A stretch of 64,000 nt of DNA. Source: Pseudomonadota bacterium (GTDB taxonomy: Bacteria > Pseudomonadota > Gammaproteobacteria > Burkholderiales > Gallionellaceae). Below, one piece after another: positions 7,783 to 15,678 of the stretch. The position numbers and the translations under genes are program-made. How positions within the stretch are numbered: position 1 is the first letter of the stretch; the number at the start of each line of letters is the position of its first letter. The notes under the pieces were generated by a model, which saw only the letters and a list, made by a program, of their open reading frames with translations, ran no database searches and was not told the origin of the DNA. The stretch is taken from NCBI GenBank assembly GCA_021783995.1, contig JAJXTH010000008.1, positions 1-64,000 of the forward strand, given 5' to 3'.

Positions 7783-10700
7783 ATGTTATGGATTGTCCGG
7801 GTGGCGTTGAGCCGCCCCTATACGTTTATAGTGCTGGCGTTGCTGATTCTGATTCTGGGCCCTCTGGTTTACACGAACATGCGCACGGATATCTTCCCGG
7901 ATATCAAGGTTCCCGTGGTGAGCGCGGTCTGGACCTATAACGGCATGCCGCCGGGAGATATGTCTAGTCGCATCATCACCTTCTATGAAAGGCAGCTGAC
8001 GTCCTCGGTCAACGACATCGAGCACATCGAATCCCAGTCCCTGATGGGGGTTGCGATCGTCAAGATTTTCTTTCAGCCCAGTGTGGATATCAATGCCGCG
8101 GTGAGTCAGGTGACCGCGCTTTCCCAGACGGTGTTGAAGCGTCTGCCGCCCGGCATTACCCCGCCGCTGGTCCTGAGCTACAACGCAACCAGCGTGCCGG
8201 TATTGCAGCTGGCGCTTTCAAGCAAGACGCTGCTCGACAACCAGCTTTTCGATATCTCAAACAACTTCATCCGGCCCCAGCTGGCGGAGGTTGAAGGCGC
8301 TGCGGTACCTTCGCCTTATGGCGGAAAGAACAGGCAGACACAGGTCGATCTCGACATGCATGCATTGCGTTCCAAGGGGTTGACCCCGCAGGATGTCACT
8401 GATGCAATCCTGCGTCAGAGCTTGATCATCCCTTCCGGTACCGAGAAGATGGGCAGGTTCGAATACAACGTGATACTCAATGCGAGTCCGTTGGTGCTCG
8501 ATCAGTTGAACGACCTGCCGGTCAAGTCGGTGAGGGGTGCGACTGTGCTGCTTCGGGACGTTGCGCATGTCAGGGACGGTTTCTCGCCGCAGACGAACAT
8601 GGTGCGCGTCAATGGCGGGCATTCGGTGCTGACAACGATACAGAAGAACGGCAGCGCTTCGACGCTTGACATCATCGCCAAGGTCAAGGAGCTGATGCCG
8701 CGCATCGAGGCGGGTGCGCCTCCCGGACTCGTGGTCAAGATGGTGGGCGACCAGTCGATATTCGTGAAGGCCGCCGTGGACGGTGTTATCCGCGAGGGTG
8801 TGATCGCAGCGGGGCTGACCGGCATGATGATCCTGCTGTTCCTGGGCAGCTGGCGCTCCACACTGATCGTGACGATCTCGATTCCCTTGTCCATCCTTTC
8901 GGCGATCATCGCGCTCGCGGCAAGCGGGCAGACGCTCAACATCATGACGCTGGGAGGTCTCGCTCTCGCAGTGGGCGTGCTGGTCGACGAGGCGACCGTG
9001 ACCATAGAGAGTATCAACTGGCATCTGGAGCAGGGCAAGCATGTGGAGGCTTCCATCCTGGATGGTGCGAACCAGATCGTGGTGCCAGCCTTCGTTTCGC
9101 TGATTGCGATCTGTATCGTGTTCGTGCCCATGTTCTTCCTTACGGGCGTTCAGAAATATCTCTTCGTGCCGTTGGCCGAGGCGGTGATCTTCGCGATGAT
9201 CTCATCCTTCATCCTGTCCCGCACGCTGGTGCCGACACTCGCAAAATATCTGCTGCGCGCTCATGTGCAGCACGAGGAGGGTCATCATCCGGCGCCGTCG
9301 AAGAATCCTCTGGTCAGATTCCAGCACGGATTCGAGCGGGTCTTCAGCTGGGTGCGCGCAAACTACAAGGAACTATTGCTGCTCGCGTTGTCGCGTCGCA
9401 AGTCTTTCGTCATCGGATTTCTGGGGGTGGTTGCGATCACTTTTGCGCTCGTGCCTTTCCTGGGAAGGAATTTCTTCCCTGAGGTGGACGCGGGCCAGAT
9501 CAAGATGCATATCCGCGCCCAAACCGGCACGAGGCTGGAAGAGACCGCGCGCCTGGTCGACGAGATCGAGAATGACATCCGCGCCCGGATTCCTGCCAGC
9601 GAAGTCAGGAACGTGGTGGACAACATAGGCCTGCCTGTGAGCGGCGTGAACCTGACCTACAGTAACTCTTCTCCCATCGGTCCGGGGGATGCGGACATAC
9701 TGGTCTCGTTGAACGAGGGCCATCAGCCGACTGCGGATTATGTGCGCATGTTGAGAGAGAAGCTGAAGGATGATTTCCCGGGTGTATCGTTTGCGTTTCT
9801 GCCTGCCGATATCGTGAGTCAGATACTGAACTTCGGCATGCCGGCGCCCATTGATGTCCAGGTGATCGGGTTCAAGCGCAAGGAAAACCAGGTGTATGCT
9901 GCGGAGATCATGGAACGACTGAGGAAGGTCAGGGGGCTTGCAGACCTTCGTATCCAGCAGGCGTTCAATCAGCCGGAGATCCATGTGGATGTGGACCGCA
10001 CGCGCGCAAGGGAGCTTGGCATGACGCAGCACGACATCGCGACCAACATGCTGGTGTCGCTGGCGGGCAGTTTGCAGACGGCGCCTACATTCTGGGTGAA
10101 CCCGAGCAACGGCGTGTCCTATCCTCTGGTGGTGCAGACGCCGCAGTATCGCCTTGATACACTGAACGATCTCAGGAACATTCCTGTAGCGCCTGGCCAG
10201 AAGGCAAACCTGCCATCGCAACTGTTGGGTAGTGTTGCGGATATCAGCAGAAACCAGGGCGAGGCGGTCGTGTCGCATTACGACGTTCAGCCCACGATAG
10301 ACATATTCGGTGCGGCTCAGGATCGCGATCTTGGCAGCATCGCGAGCGACATCAACCAGATCGTCAAGGATACGGAGAAGGATGTGCCGAAGGGCTCCTT
10401 CGTCGTGGTGCGCGGCCAGGTCAAGGCGATGAGCGATTCCTACCGTCAGCTGCTTTTCGGTCTACTGGGTTCCGTCGTGCTGATTTACTTCCTGATCGTG
10501 GTGAACTTCCAGTCCTGGCTGGACCCCTTCGTGATCATCACGGGATTGCCGGCCGCACTCGCGGGCATCGTCTGGATGTTGTTCATCACGCATACGCCGC
10601 TATCGGTGCCTGCGCTGACAGGTGCGATCATGTGCATGGGTGTTGCGACGGCCAATAGTATTCTTGTGATCAGCTTTGCGCGAGAACGTCTGCAGCTGGG

Positions 10701-10980
10701 TGACAGCGGCATCACCGCCGCAGTCGAGGCGGGCTTCATCCGTTTCCGCCCGGTTTTGATGACCGCGCTTGCGATGATCATAGGCATGATCCCGATGTCG
10801 CTTGGCTTTGGCGACGGCGGTGAGCAGAATGCGCCGCTCGGACGTGCGGTGATCGGCGGCCTGCTATTTGCGACTGTGGCGACCCTGTTCTTCGTGCCGG
10901 TTGTCTTCAGCCTGGTACATGGCAAGAAAGGTAAAACTGACCCTACACCAGAGGGTACTTTGATAATGGAGCATGCATGA
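7783..10980 (+). CDS. RND efflux permease, second copy (AcrB/HAE1-like)
   Basis: The 1065-residue protein is closely similar to the permease at 4001 over its whole length and clearly arose by tandem duplication. The TM4 proton-relay pair is changed: Asp402 is kept but the second position is Glu403 (LVDEATV). As in the first copy, the TM10 Lys of AcrB is absent (VATANSILVISFARE). It is preceded by a GGAG site and about 170 bases of non-coding DNA, and its last codons overlap the adaptor gene (ATGATG at 10977). Adaptor and outer-membrane factor follow, so this copy is the direct partner of a tripartite pump. The first copy may join it as a heteromer, as known for MdtB/MdtC, but this is inference. 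Confidence 0.93.
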   Translation: MLWIVRVALSRPYTFIVLALLILILGPLVYTNMRTDIFPDIKVPVVSAVWTYNGMPPGDMSSRIITFYERQLTSSVNDIEHIESQSLMGVAIVKIFFQPSVDINAAVSQVTALSQTVLKRLPPGITPPLVLSYNATSVPVLQLALSSKTLLDNQLFDISNNFIRPQLAEVEGAAVPSPYGGKNRQTQVDLDMHALRSKGLTPQDVTDAILRQSLIIPSGTEKMGRFEYNVILNASPLVLDQLNDLPVKSVRGATVLLRDVAHVRDGFSPQTNMVRVNGGHSVLTTIQKNGSASTLDIIAKVKELMPRIEAGAPPGLVVKMVGDQSIFVKAAVDGVIREGVIAAGLTGMMILLFLGSWRSTLIVTISIPLSILSAIIALAASGQTLNIMTLGGLALAVGVLVDEATVTIESINWHLEQGKHVEASILDGANQIVVPAFVSLIAICIVFVPMFFLTGVQKYLFVPLAEAVIFAMISSFILSRTLVPTLAKYLLRAHVQHEEGHHPAPSKNPLVRFQHGFERVFSWVRANYKELLLLALSRRKSFVIGFLGVVAITFALVPFLGRNFFPEVDAGQIKMHIRAQTGTRLEETARLVDEIENDIRARIPASEVRNVVDNIGLPVSGVNLTYSNSSPIGPGDADILVSLNEGHQPTADYVRMLREKLKDDFPGVSFAFLPADIVSQILNFGMPAPIDVQVIGFKRKENQVYAAEIMERLRKVRGLADLRIQQAFNQPEIHVDVDRTRARELGMTQHDIATNMLVSLAGSLQTAPTFWVNPSNGVSYPLVVQTPQYRLDTLNDLRNIPVAPGQKANLPSQLLGSVADISRNQGEAVVSHYDVQPTIDIFGAAQDRDLGSIASDINQIVKDTEKDVPKGSFVVVRGQVKAMSDSYRQLLFGLLGSVVLIYFLIVVNFQSWLDPFVIITGLPAALAGIVWMLFITHTPLSVPALTGAIMCMGVATANSILVISFARERLQLGDSGITAAVEAGFIRFRPVLMTALAMIIGMIPMSLGFGDGGEQNAPLGRAVIGGLLFATVATLFFVPVVFSLVHGKKGKTDPTPEGTLIMEHA

Positions 10981-12176
10981 TGTCTGAAAAAATTCCTAAA
11001 CAACCGATACCGGGTCGTCTTCGTCTGGCAGGAATCCTCTTTGCGATATTCCTTATTGTGATGGCTGTTTGGGGCATACTTTCGAGGATGCGTCATGAGC
11101 ATGAACTGCAGAAGGAAGTCGACAATCGGCATATGATGGTCAAGGTCGTGATACCGGAATCCGGCACGAGCGACCAGAGGCTGATCCTGCCCGTGAACGT
11201 CCGTGCGGATGTCGATGCCCCGATATATGCGCGGGTAAATGGCTATCTCAAGACCTGGTATACGGACATCGGTGCACATGTCAAAAAGGGGCAACTGCTG
11301 GGAGAGATAGAGACACCTGAACTCGATCAACAGATCTATCGCGCGAAGGCGGATGTCGCGACTGCGCATTCGAACTGGGAGATTGCGGATGTGACGGCAA
11401 AACGCTGGCAGAATCTGGTCGCAACAGATGCGGTCTCGCATCAGGAAGCCGACGTGAAGACTGCGGACGCGAAAGCCAGACTGGATCTTTTGAATGCAGC
11501 CGAAGCGAATCTCAAAGCGCTGCTGGCCGAGCAGTCTTTCCAGAAACTCATCGCACCATTCGACGGAATAGTGACCGAGAGGAACACCGATATCGGACAA
11601 CTGATCTCTGTCGGCACAACGAGCGGGCAGGCGCTGTTCAGGGTGGTCGACAACACCAAGTTGCGCATCTATACGGAGATACCGCAGAATTACGCATCCT
11701 TGATAAAGCCCAAGATGACGGTGCACATCGTGTTCCCGGAAATGCCAAGAGATACTTTCGATGCGACCGTGCTGGGTGTGTCCAGCGCGATACGTGAAGA
11801 CTCGCGCACGTCCCAGGTCGAGCTTTACATGGACAACAAGGAAGGAAAGCTTCTGACGGGTAGCTATGCGGAAGTGCACTTCGAGCTGCCTGCAAATACG
11901 ACGGTGTTCCGCCTGCCTGTGAGCACGCTGCTGTTCCGCAAGGAAGGACTGCAGGTTGCGACTGTAGGGAAGGACAACAAGGTGGTGCTGAAGAACATCA
12001 CGATTGCGCGCGATCTCGGCCGTGTGGTTGAAGTCTCAAGCGGAATTAACAACACGGATCGTGTGATCGACAGCCCTTCGGACTCCATCGTACAGGGCAA
12101 TTCGGTCGTGATAAAGGATGCGCCGCATAATCCTAACGGTGAACATTCAGGTCATGAGCCCGAGGGGGCGCTATGA
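10977..12176 (+). CDS. RND periplasmic adaptor (membrane fusion protein)
   Basis: The 399-residue protein has one N-terminal membrane anchor (about residues 16-36, no lipobox), then the adaptor fold. It contains a lipoyl-like half motif around GYLKTWYTDIGAHVKKGQLL, a helical hairpin (about residues 120-190), the second lipoyl half (FDGIVTERNTDIGQLI) and beta-barrel/membrane-proximal domains. This class links an inner-membrane RND pump to a TolC-like channel. The start overlaps the stop of the second permease and its own stop overlaps the next start, so the three genes are one operon. Confidence 0.92.
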   Translation: MMSEKIPKQPIPGRLRLAGILFAIFLIVMAVWGILSRMRHEHELQKEVDNRHMMVKVVIPESGTSDQRLILPVNVRADVDAPIYARVNGYLKTWYTDIGAHVKKGQLLGEIETPELDQQIYRAKADVATAHSNWEIADVTAKRWQNLVATDAVSHQEADVKTADAKARLDLLNAAEANLKALLAEQSFQKLIAPFDGIVTERNTDIGQLISVGTTSGQALFRVVDNTKLRIYTEIPQNYASLIKPKMTVHIVFPEMPRDTFDATVLGVSSAIREDSRTSQVELYMDNKEGKLLTGSYAEVHFELPANTTVFRLPVSTLLFRKEGLQVATVGKDNKVVLKNITIARDLGRVVEVSSGINNTDRVIDSPSDSIVQGNSVVIKDAPHNPNGEHSGHEPEGAL

Positions 12177-13600
12177 GTTTCATTCGTCCCGCAGTCATAT
12201 TTTGCATGGCTGCGCTTGCGGGCTGTTCTCTGGCGCCCGCATACAAGACCCCGGTGATAGATCAGCCAGCCGTATACAAGGGTTCGGCTGGAAACTGGCA
12301 ACCTGCACAGCCCGCGGACAACAAACCCAGGGGTGACTGGTGGAAGTACTACAAGGACCCGACGCTCGACAATCTCATCGTGAAGCTCGATGCAGCGAAT
12401 GCCGATCTGGCTGTCGCCGTAGCGAACTTCGACCGTGCGACGGCCTATGCAGCGCAGGCAAGAGCAGATTATTTCCCGACCGTTTCGGCCGCAGCCTATT
12501 CGACGCGCAACCGGCAATCCGATAACCGTGCGCGACGCGGCAAGGGGCAGCCCGACGTGTATGGCGACAATGCGATCGGATTGCTTGCAAACTACGAGGT
12601 CGATCTCTGGGGCAGGGTGCGCAACTATGTGAAGGCCGGAGAGGCTGGCGCCCAGGCTGCGGCGGCAGATCTGGTATCCGTGCATCTGAGTCTGAGGGCT
12701 GAGCTCGCGAACGATTATCTCGCGCTGCGCACGCTGGATGCGCAGGCGAAGTTTCTGGGAGACGAGATAGCCGACTACCAGAAGGCGCTCAAGCTCACCG
12801 AAGATCGCTTCAGGGGCGGGATAGATTCTGATCTCGATGTGGCGCGCGCAAAGATTCAGCTCGAGACGGCCAAGGCCAAGATTTCCGAGCTCACCGCAAG
12901 CCGTGCGGAATACGAACATGCGATTGCAACACTGGTTGGAGAATCGGCGTCTAGCTTCAGCATCGCGCCCATGATCATCGACATCCAGCTGCCGGAAATT
13001 CCTGTGGGTGTGCCTGCCGATCTTTTGCAGAGAAGGCCGGATATTTCATCGGCTGAGCGCAGGCTGGCTGCGGCCAATGCACGCATAGGTGTGGCCAAGG
13101 CTGCATTCTTCCCGACGGTAGATCTGTCTGCAGCGGCAGGATACGAGAGCGCCTATCAGGCATCGTGGTTGACTGCCCCGAATCTCTTCTGGATGATAGG
13201 GCCCAATGCGCTGATGACGATCTTCGATGCGGGACGTCGTCAGGCAGTGGTGGATCAGGCGGAGGCAGTATTCAGAGCTGATGGCGCGCAATATCGCTCT
13301 ACGGTGCTGCATGCCTTCCAGGAAGTCGAGGACAATCTTGCGCTCCTGAACAACTTGACCGAGGAGTCGGTATCCCTGAAGGAGGCGGTGAAGGATACCA
13401 ACCGCGCGCTGGATATCGCGATGACCCGATATAAGGAAGGCGTGGCGAGCTATCTCGACGTGGTTGTGGCGGAAGCTGCCGCCCAGCAGGTGCAACTGGA
13501 TGAATTGAATGTGCGCGGCAGGAGGCTGGAGGCGAGTGTGAACCTGATACGTGCCTTGGGCGGCGGATGGAGCGCAGAGCAGACGACCGCCAGCAAATAG
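12173..13600 (+). CDS. Outer-membrane efflux lipoprotein (NodT/OprM family)
   Basis: The 475-residue protein starts with a lipoprotein signal (lipobox LAGC, Cys at about residue 20) and shows the two repeated halves of TolC-like channels. Typical sequence includes DWWKYYKDPTLDNLI near the N terminus, DLWGRVRNYVKAGEAGAQA, and in the second half LLQRRPDISSAERRLAAANA. It would form the trimeric exit duct of the tripartite pump. The ATG overlaps the adaptor stop (ATGA). Confidence 0.93.
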   Translation: MSFIRPAVIFCMAALAGCSLAPAYKTPVIDQPAVYKGSAGNWQPAQPADNKPRGDWWKYYKDPTLDNLIVKLDAANADLAVAVANFDRATAYAAQARADYFPTVSAAAYSTRNRQSDNRARRGKGQPDVYGDNAIGLLANYEVDLWGRVRNYVKAGEAGAQAAAADLVSVHLSLRAELANDYLALRTLDAQAKFLGDEIADYQKALKLTEDRFRGGIDSDLDVARAKIQLETAKAKISELTASRAEYEHAIATLVGESASSFSIAPMIIDIQLPEIPVGVPADLLQRRPDISSAERRLAAANARIGVAKAAFFPTVDLSAAAGYESAYQASWLTAPNLFWMIGPNALMTIFDAGRRQAVVDQAEAVFRADGAQYRSTVLHAFQEVEDNLALLNNLTEESVSLKEAVKDTNRALDIAMTRYKEGVASYLDVVVAEAAAQQVQLDELNVRGRRLEASVNLIRALGGGWSAEQTTASK

Positions 13601-13626
13601 TTTTTCAACGTCACAGAGGGGGTAGC

Positions 13627-14046
13627 ATGAAAAAGAGCAGTCTGGTTTTGGGCCTTGCATTCGCGGCTTTTTCATACGCAGCAGTTGCGGCCGATGCGGA
13701 TCTCGACAAGATGGTTGCCGAAGGGCAGAAAAATTATCAGCACAACACCTTCAATGGCAATGGCAAGGTGTGTGAATCCTGCCATGTGGGCGGCGGCAAG
13801 GAAGCAGGCAAGCTACCCAACGGCAAGGCAATTCCCAGCCTTGCCAATGCGGCTGCCATCTTCCCGCGAATCAACATGAGGAGCGGCAAGCTGGTAACGC
13901 TGTCCGATCAGGTGAGGAATTGCGCAGCCAATGCGCTCTCCGGCACCCCTCCGGAATATGGCAGCGTAGAGCTCAATTCCATCGTCGCCTATATCACGTC
14001 GCTCTCCCAGGGCAAGGCGATCGACATGGGCGGCATGCCGAAATAA
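13627..14046 (+). CDS. Periplasmic monoheme cytochrome c (SoxA/TsdA-like fold)
   Basis: The 139-residue precursor has a signal peptide (about residues 1-22, ending AVAA) and one heme site CESCH (Cys49, Cys52, His53). The C-terminal half (SGKLVTLSDQVRNC ... TPPEYGS ... IVAYITSLSQG) resembles the heme domains of SoxA/TsdA-type cytochromes, with an extra Cys in VRNC. Several Met residues could be the distal ligand. It starts 26 bases after the efflux channel gene behind a GAGGGG site, and the next feature is a terminator, so it looks like the last gene of the efflux operon, an unusual pairing. A shuttle role in periplasmic electron transfer is plausible; a sulfur role is not supported by neighbours. 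Confidence 0.88.
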   Translation: MKKSSLVLGLAFAAFSYAAVAADADLDKMVAEGQKNYQHNTFNGNGKVCESCHVGGGKEAGKLPNGKAIPSLANAAAIFPRINMRSGKLVTLSDQVRNCAANALSGTPPEYGSVELNSIVAYITSLSQGKAIDMGGMPK

Positions 14047-14069
14047 AAGACGGTTGGTTGCAAAACTTC

Positions 14070-14092
14070 GGGCGCCCTTGGGCGCCCTTTTT
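14070..14092 (+). terminator. Rho-independent terminator after the cytochrome gene
   Basis: Two GGGCGCCC blocks separated by TT form a GC-rich hairpin that is followed by TTTTT. It closes the RND/cytochrome operon. Confidence 0.88.
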
Positions 14093-14143
14093 ATTTGACG
14101 CCGGCATATAATCTTTACATTGCAGGCCTGCTAGGGGAGCATG

Positions 14144-14376
14144 TGACTACTATTCTTCGTTTGTTAGTGAGGTGCTGATTTATTTGATTTTGTCGTTCCC
14201 GCGCAGGCGTGACCCGCTTTTACAAAGGCACGGGTTTCCCGCTTGATGAACCGACTAAGTATTGACTAGGCAATCAAGGCGCGATTGCAAAGTCACTACT
14301 TATTTGCGGGGAAGACAAATAAATCAGTGCCTCGCAGGCGCCCTTTGCAATTGATCCCCTGCGTTAGAAGTAGTCA
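14144..14376. repeat. Non-autonomous inverted-repeat element with REP-like core
   Basis: The 329-base gene-free gap after the cytochrome holds nested inverted repeats. TGACTACT at 14144-14151 mirrors AGTAGTCA at 14369-14376, and GAGGTGCTGATTTATTTG at 14169-14186 mirrors CAAATAAATCAGTGCCTC at 14316-14333 (16 of 18 positions). Between them lies a REP-like core (GTCGTTCCCGCGCAGGCGTG at 14192-14211). There is no open reading frame for a transposase, so this could be a MITE-like element or a degenerate remnant. The right end touches the start codon of the DUF2442 gene. Confidence 0.5.
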
Positions 14377-14627
14377 TGGAGTATGTAACTCGAGTTGTGC
14401 CGCGAGATGATTTTTCGCTGGAATTGTGGTTTAACACAGGGGATCATCGTCTGTTTGATGCTCGCCCTTATTTGGAGCGAGGTGCTTTTATCCGTCTAAA
14501 GGACATAAAATTATTCAAGCAGGCATACGTTGCATTGGTTACTGTGTGCTGGCCTGATCATTTGGATATCGCTCCTGAAACGCTTTTTGATCCATCCATC
14601 CCTGTTGAAATAAAGCTGCCTGCATAA
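14376..14627 (+). CDS. DUF2442 family protein
   Basis: The 83-residue protein has the DUF2442 pattern: an N-terminal strand-rich part (FSLELWFNTGDHRLFDARPYL), a central FIRLKDIKLFKQAYV and the C-terminal signature PDHLDIAPETLF. Function of the family is not established; members often lie beside small toxin-antitoxin-like genes. No good ribosome binding site precedes the ATG, and the start lies at the edge of the inverted-repeat element. A second member lies at 17784. Coding use is AT-richer than in the neighbours, consistent with acquisition. Confidence 0.78.
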   Translation: MEYVTRVVPRDDFSLELWFNTGDHRLFDARPYLERGAFIRLKDIKLFKQAYVALVTVCWPDHLDIAPETLFDPSIPVEIKLPA

Positions 14628-14645
14628 TCGGTTTAAGGAGACATC

Positions 14646-15272
14646 ATGTTTAATCTGGATCGCATCATCATCGAATTCGACAAGGGGCTGCGCACGCTTT
14701 TGGCTGATGCGCACAGCGTGCGTCCGCATCCGGATGCGGATGTGATGGAGTCGCCTCTCGACGAGAACGAAAAGAAACACGCGGCCGCGCTGATGCGCGT
14801 CAACCACAGCGGGGAGATCTGCGCGCAGGCCCTGTATCAGGGGCAGGCGCTGACCGCTAAAGATCCCGTCGTTCAGAAGAAATTGCAACAGGCGGCATTG
14901 GAGGAGACCGAGCATCTAGCCTGGACTGCGCACCGCGTGCAAGAACTAGGCGGTCATCTGAGCGCGCTGAATCCGCTCTGGTATACCGGATCGCTCGTGA
15001 TGGGTGCGTTTGCCGGCATGCTTGGAGACAAATGGAACCTGGGATTCTTGTCCGAGACCGAGCAGCAGGTGGGACGCCATCTGCAAAGCCATCTTGCAAG
15101 ACTGCCCGTTGAAGACGGCAAGAGCCGTGCGATCGTCGAGCAGATGTATACGGACGAGATCGGGCACTCAGAAATGGCGATGGCCCTGGGCGGCGCGGTC
15201 TTGCCAAAGCCAGCGAAGATGCTCATGAAGATCAATGGGAAGATCATGACCAGTGTGGCGTATATGGTATAG
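14646..15272 (+). CDS. coq7: Demethoxyubiquinone hydroxylase Coq7
   Basis: The 208-residue protein is a carboxylate-bridged di-iron monooxygenase of the ferritin-like superfamily that hydroxylates the ring in a late step of ubiquinone synthesis. Visible ligands include RVNHSGEICAQ (first Glu), EETEHLAW (Glu and His) and the C-terminal TDEIGHSEMA (Glu and His). Length matches the bacterial family (about 205-215). It has a near-perfect ribosome binding site (AAGGAGACATC-ATG). Presence indicates that ubiquinone is used as the respiratory quinone, relevant to the alternative complex III in this window. Confidence 0.94.
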   Translation: MFNLDRIIIEFDKGLRTLLADAHSVRPHPDADVMESPLDENEKKHAAALMRVNHSGEICAQALYQGQALTAKDPVVQKKLQQAALEETEHLAWTAHRVQELGGHLSALNPLWYTGSLVMGAFAGMLGDKWNLGFLSETEQQVGRHLQSHLARLPVEDGKSRAIVEQMYTDEIGHSEMAMALGGAVLPKPAKMLMKINGKIMTSVAYMV

Positions 15273-15287
15273 GAGTGAGGCGTTAAG

Positions 15288-15578
15288 ATGAAACCATCGC
15301 AAACATTGGAGACACACCGTGTGCACATCCGGCGAATTGTGGCTGCACATCGCGCAAAGAATGCCCGAGTCTTCGGTTCGGTGATCCATGGCGAGGACAC
15401 CGAAGACAGCGATCTGGACATCCTCATCGACCCGACTCCAGAGACGACCTTGATGGATGTGGCGGCAATTCAGGTTGAACTGGAGAGACTTCTTAGAGTG
15501 ACTGTTGATGTGCTGACGCCAAAGGCCTTGCCTGAAAAATCCCGCTTTCTCCTCTGTGGTAAAAAAGCAACAGTATGA
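15288..15578 (+). CDS. Orphan MNT-type nucleotidyltransferase
   Basis: The 96-residue protein has the minimal nucleotidyltransferase motif: FGSVIHGEDTEDSDLDILI, i.e. GS-x(9)-D-x-D with both metal-binding Asp residues, followed by a third acidic strand (VDVLT). In HEPN/MNT toxin-antitoxin pairs the MNT protein neutralises an adjacent HEPN protein by AMPylation. No HEPN gene follows or precedes; the next 100 bases are the promoter and leader of the Cyc2-like gene. The tail FLLCGKKATV does not look like the usual MNT end, so the gene may be clipped or frameshifted at its 3' side. Confidence 0.8.
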   Translation: MKPSQTLETHRVHIRRIVAAHRAKNARVFGSVIHGEDTEDSDLDILIDPTPETTLMDVAAIQVELERLLRVTVDVLTPKALPEKSRFLLCGKKATV

Positions 15579-15588
15579 AGATTATTTT

Positions 15589-15616
15589 TTGACAGTGCCT
15601 CGCTTCCTTCTATACA
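15589..15616 (+). promoter_or_regulatory. Near-consensus sigma-70 promoter of the Cyc2-like gene
   Basis: A perfect -35 hexamer TTGACA (15589-15594) is followed after 16 bases by TATACA (15611-15616). Transcription would begin near 15623, giving a leader of about 55 bases and a TGAGGA ribosome binding site seven bases before the ATG at 15679. This is the strongest promoter match I see in the window and suggests high expression. Confidence 0.75.
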
Positions 15617-15678
15617 GTACGGCGAGTGGTGTCAAGGAGGGCTTGGCGTCGCTTCTAAACAAAAATGAGGACAAAATC

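Noticed and set aside
8986-8991. Second RND permease as an inactive pump because of DE instead of DD
   Set aside because: The change keeps a carboxylate and everything else is intact, so loss of function is not supported.
13627-14046. Assignment of the small cytochrome as a Sox-pathway protein
   Set aside because: The heme domain resembles SoxA/TsdA, but no sox genes are near and the context is an efflux operon.
15556-15678. N-terminal extension of the Cyc2-like protein
   Set aside because: It would put about 41 residues before a typical signal peptide and would place the strong promoter inside the coding region.
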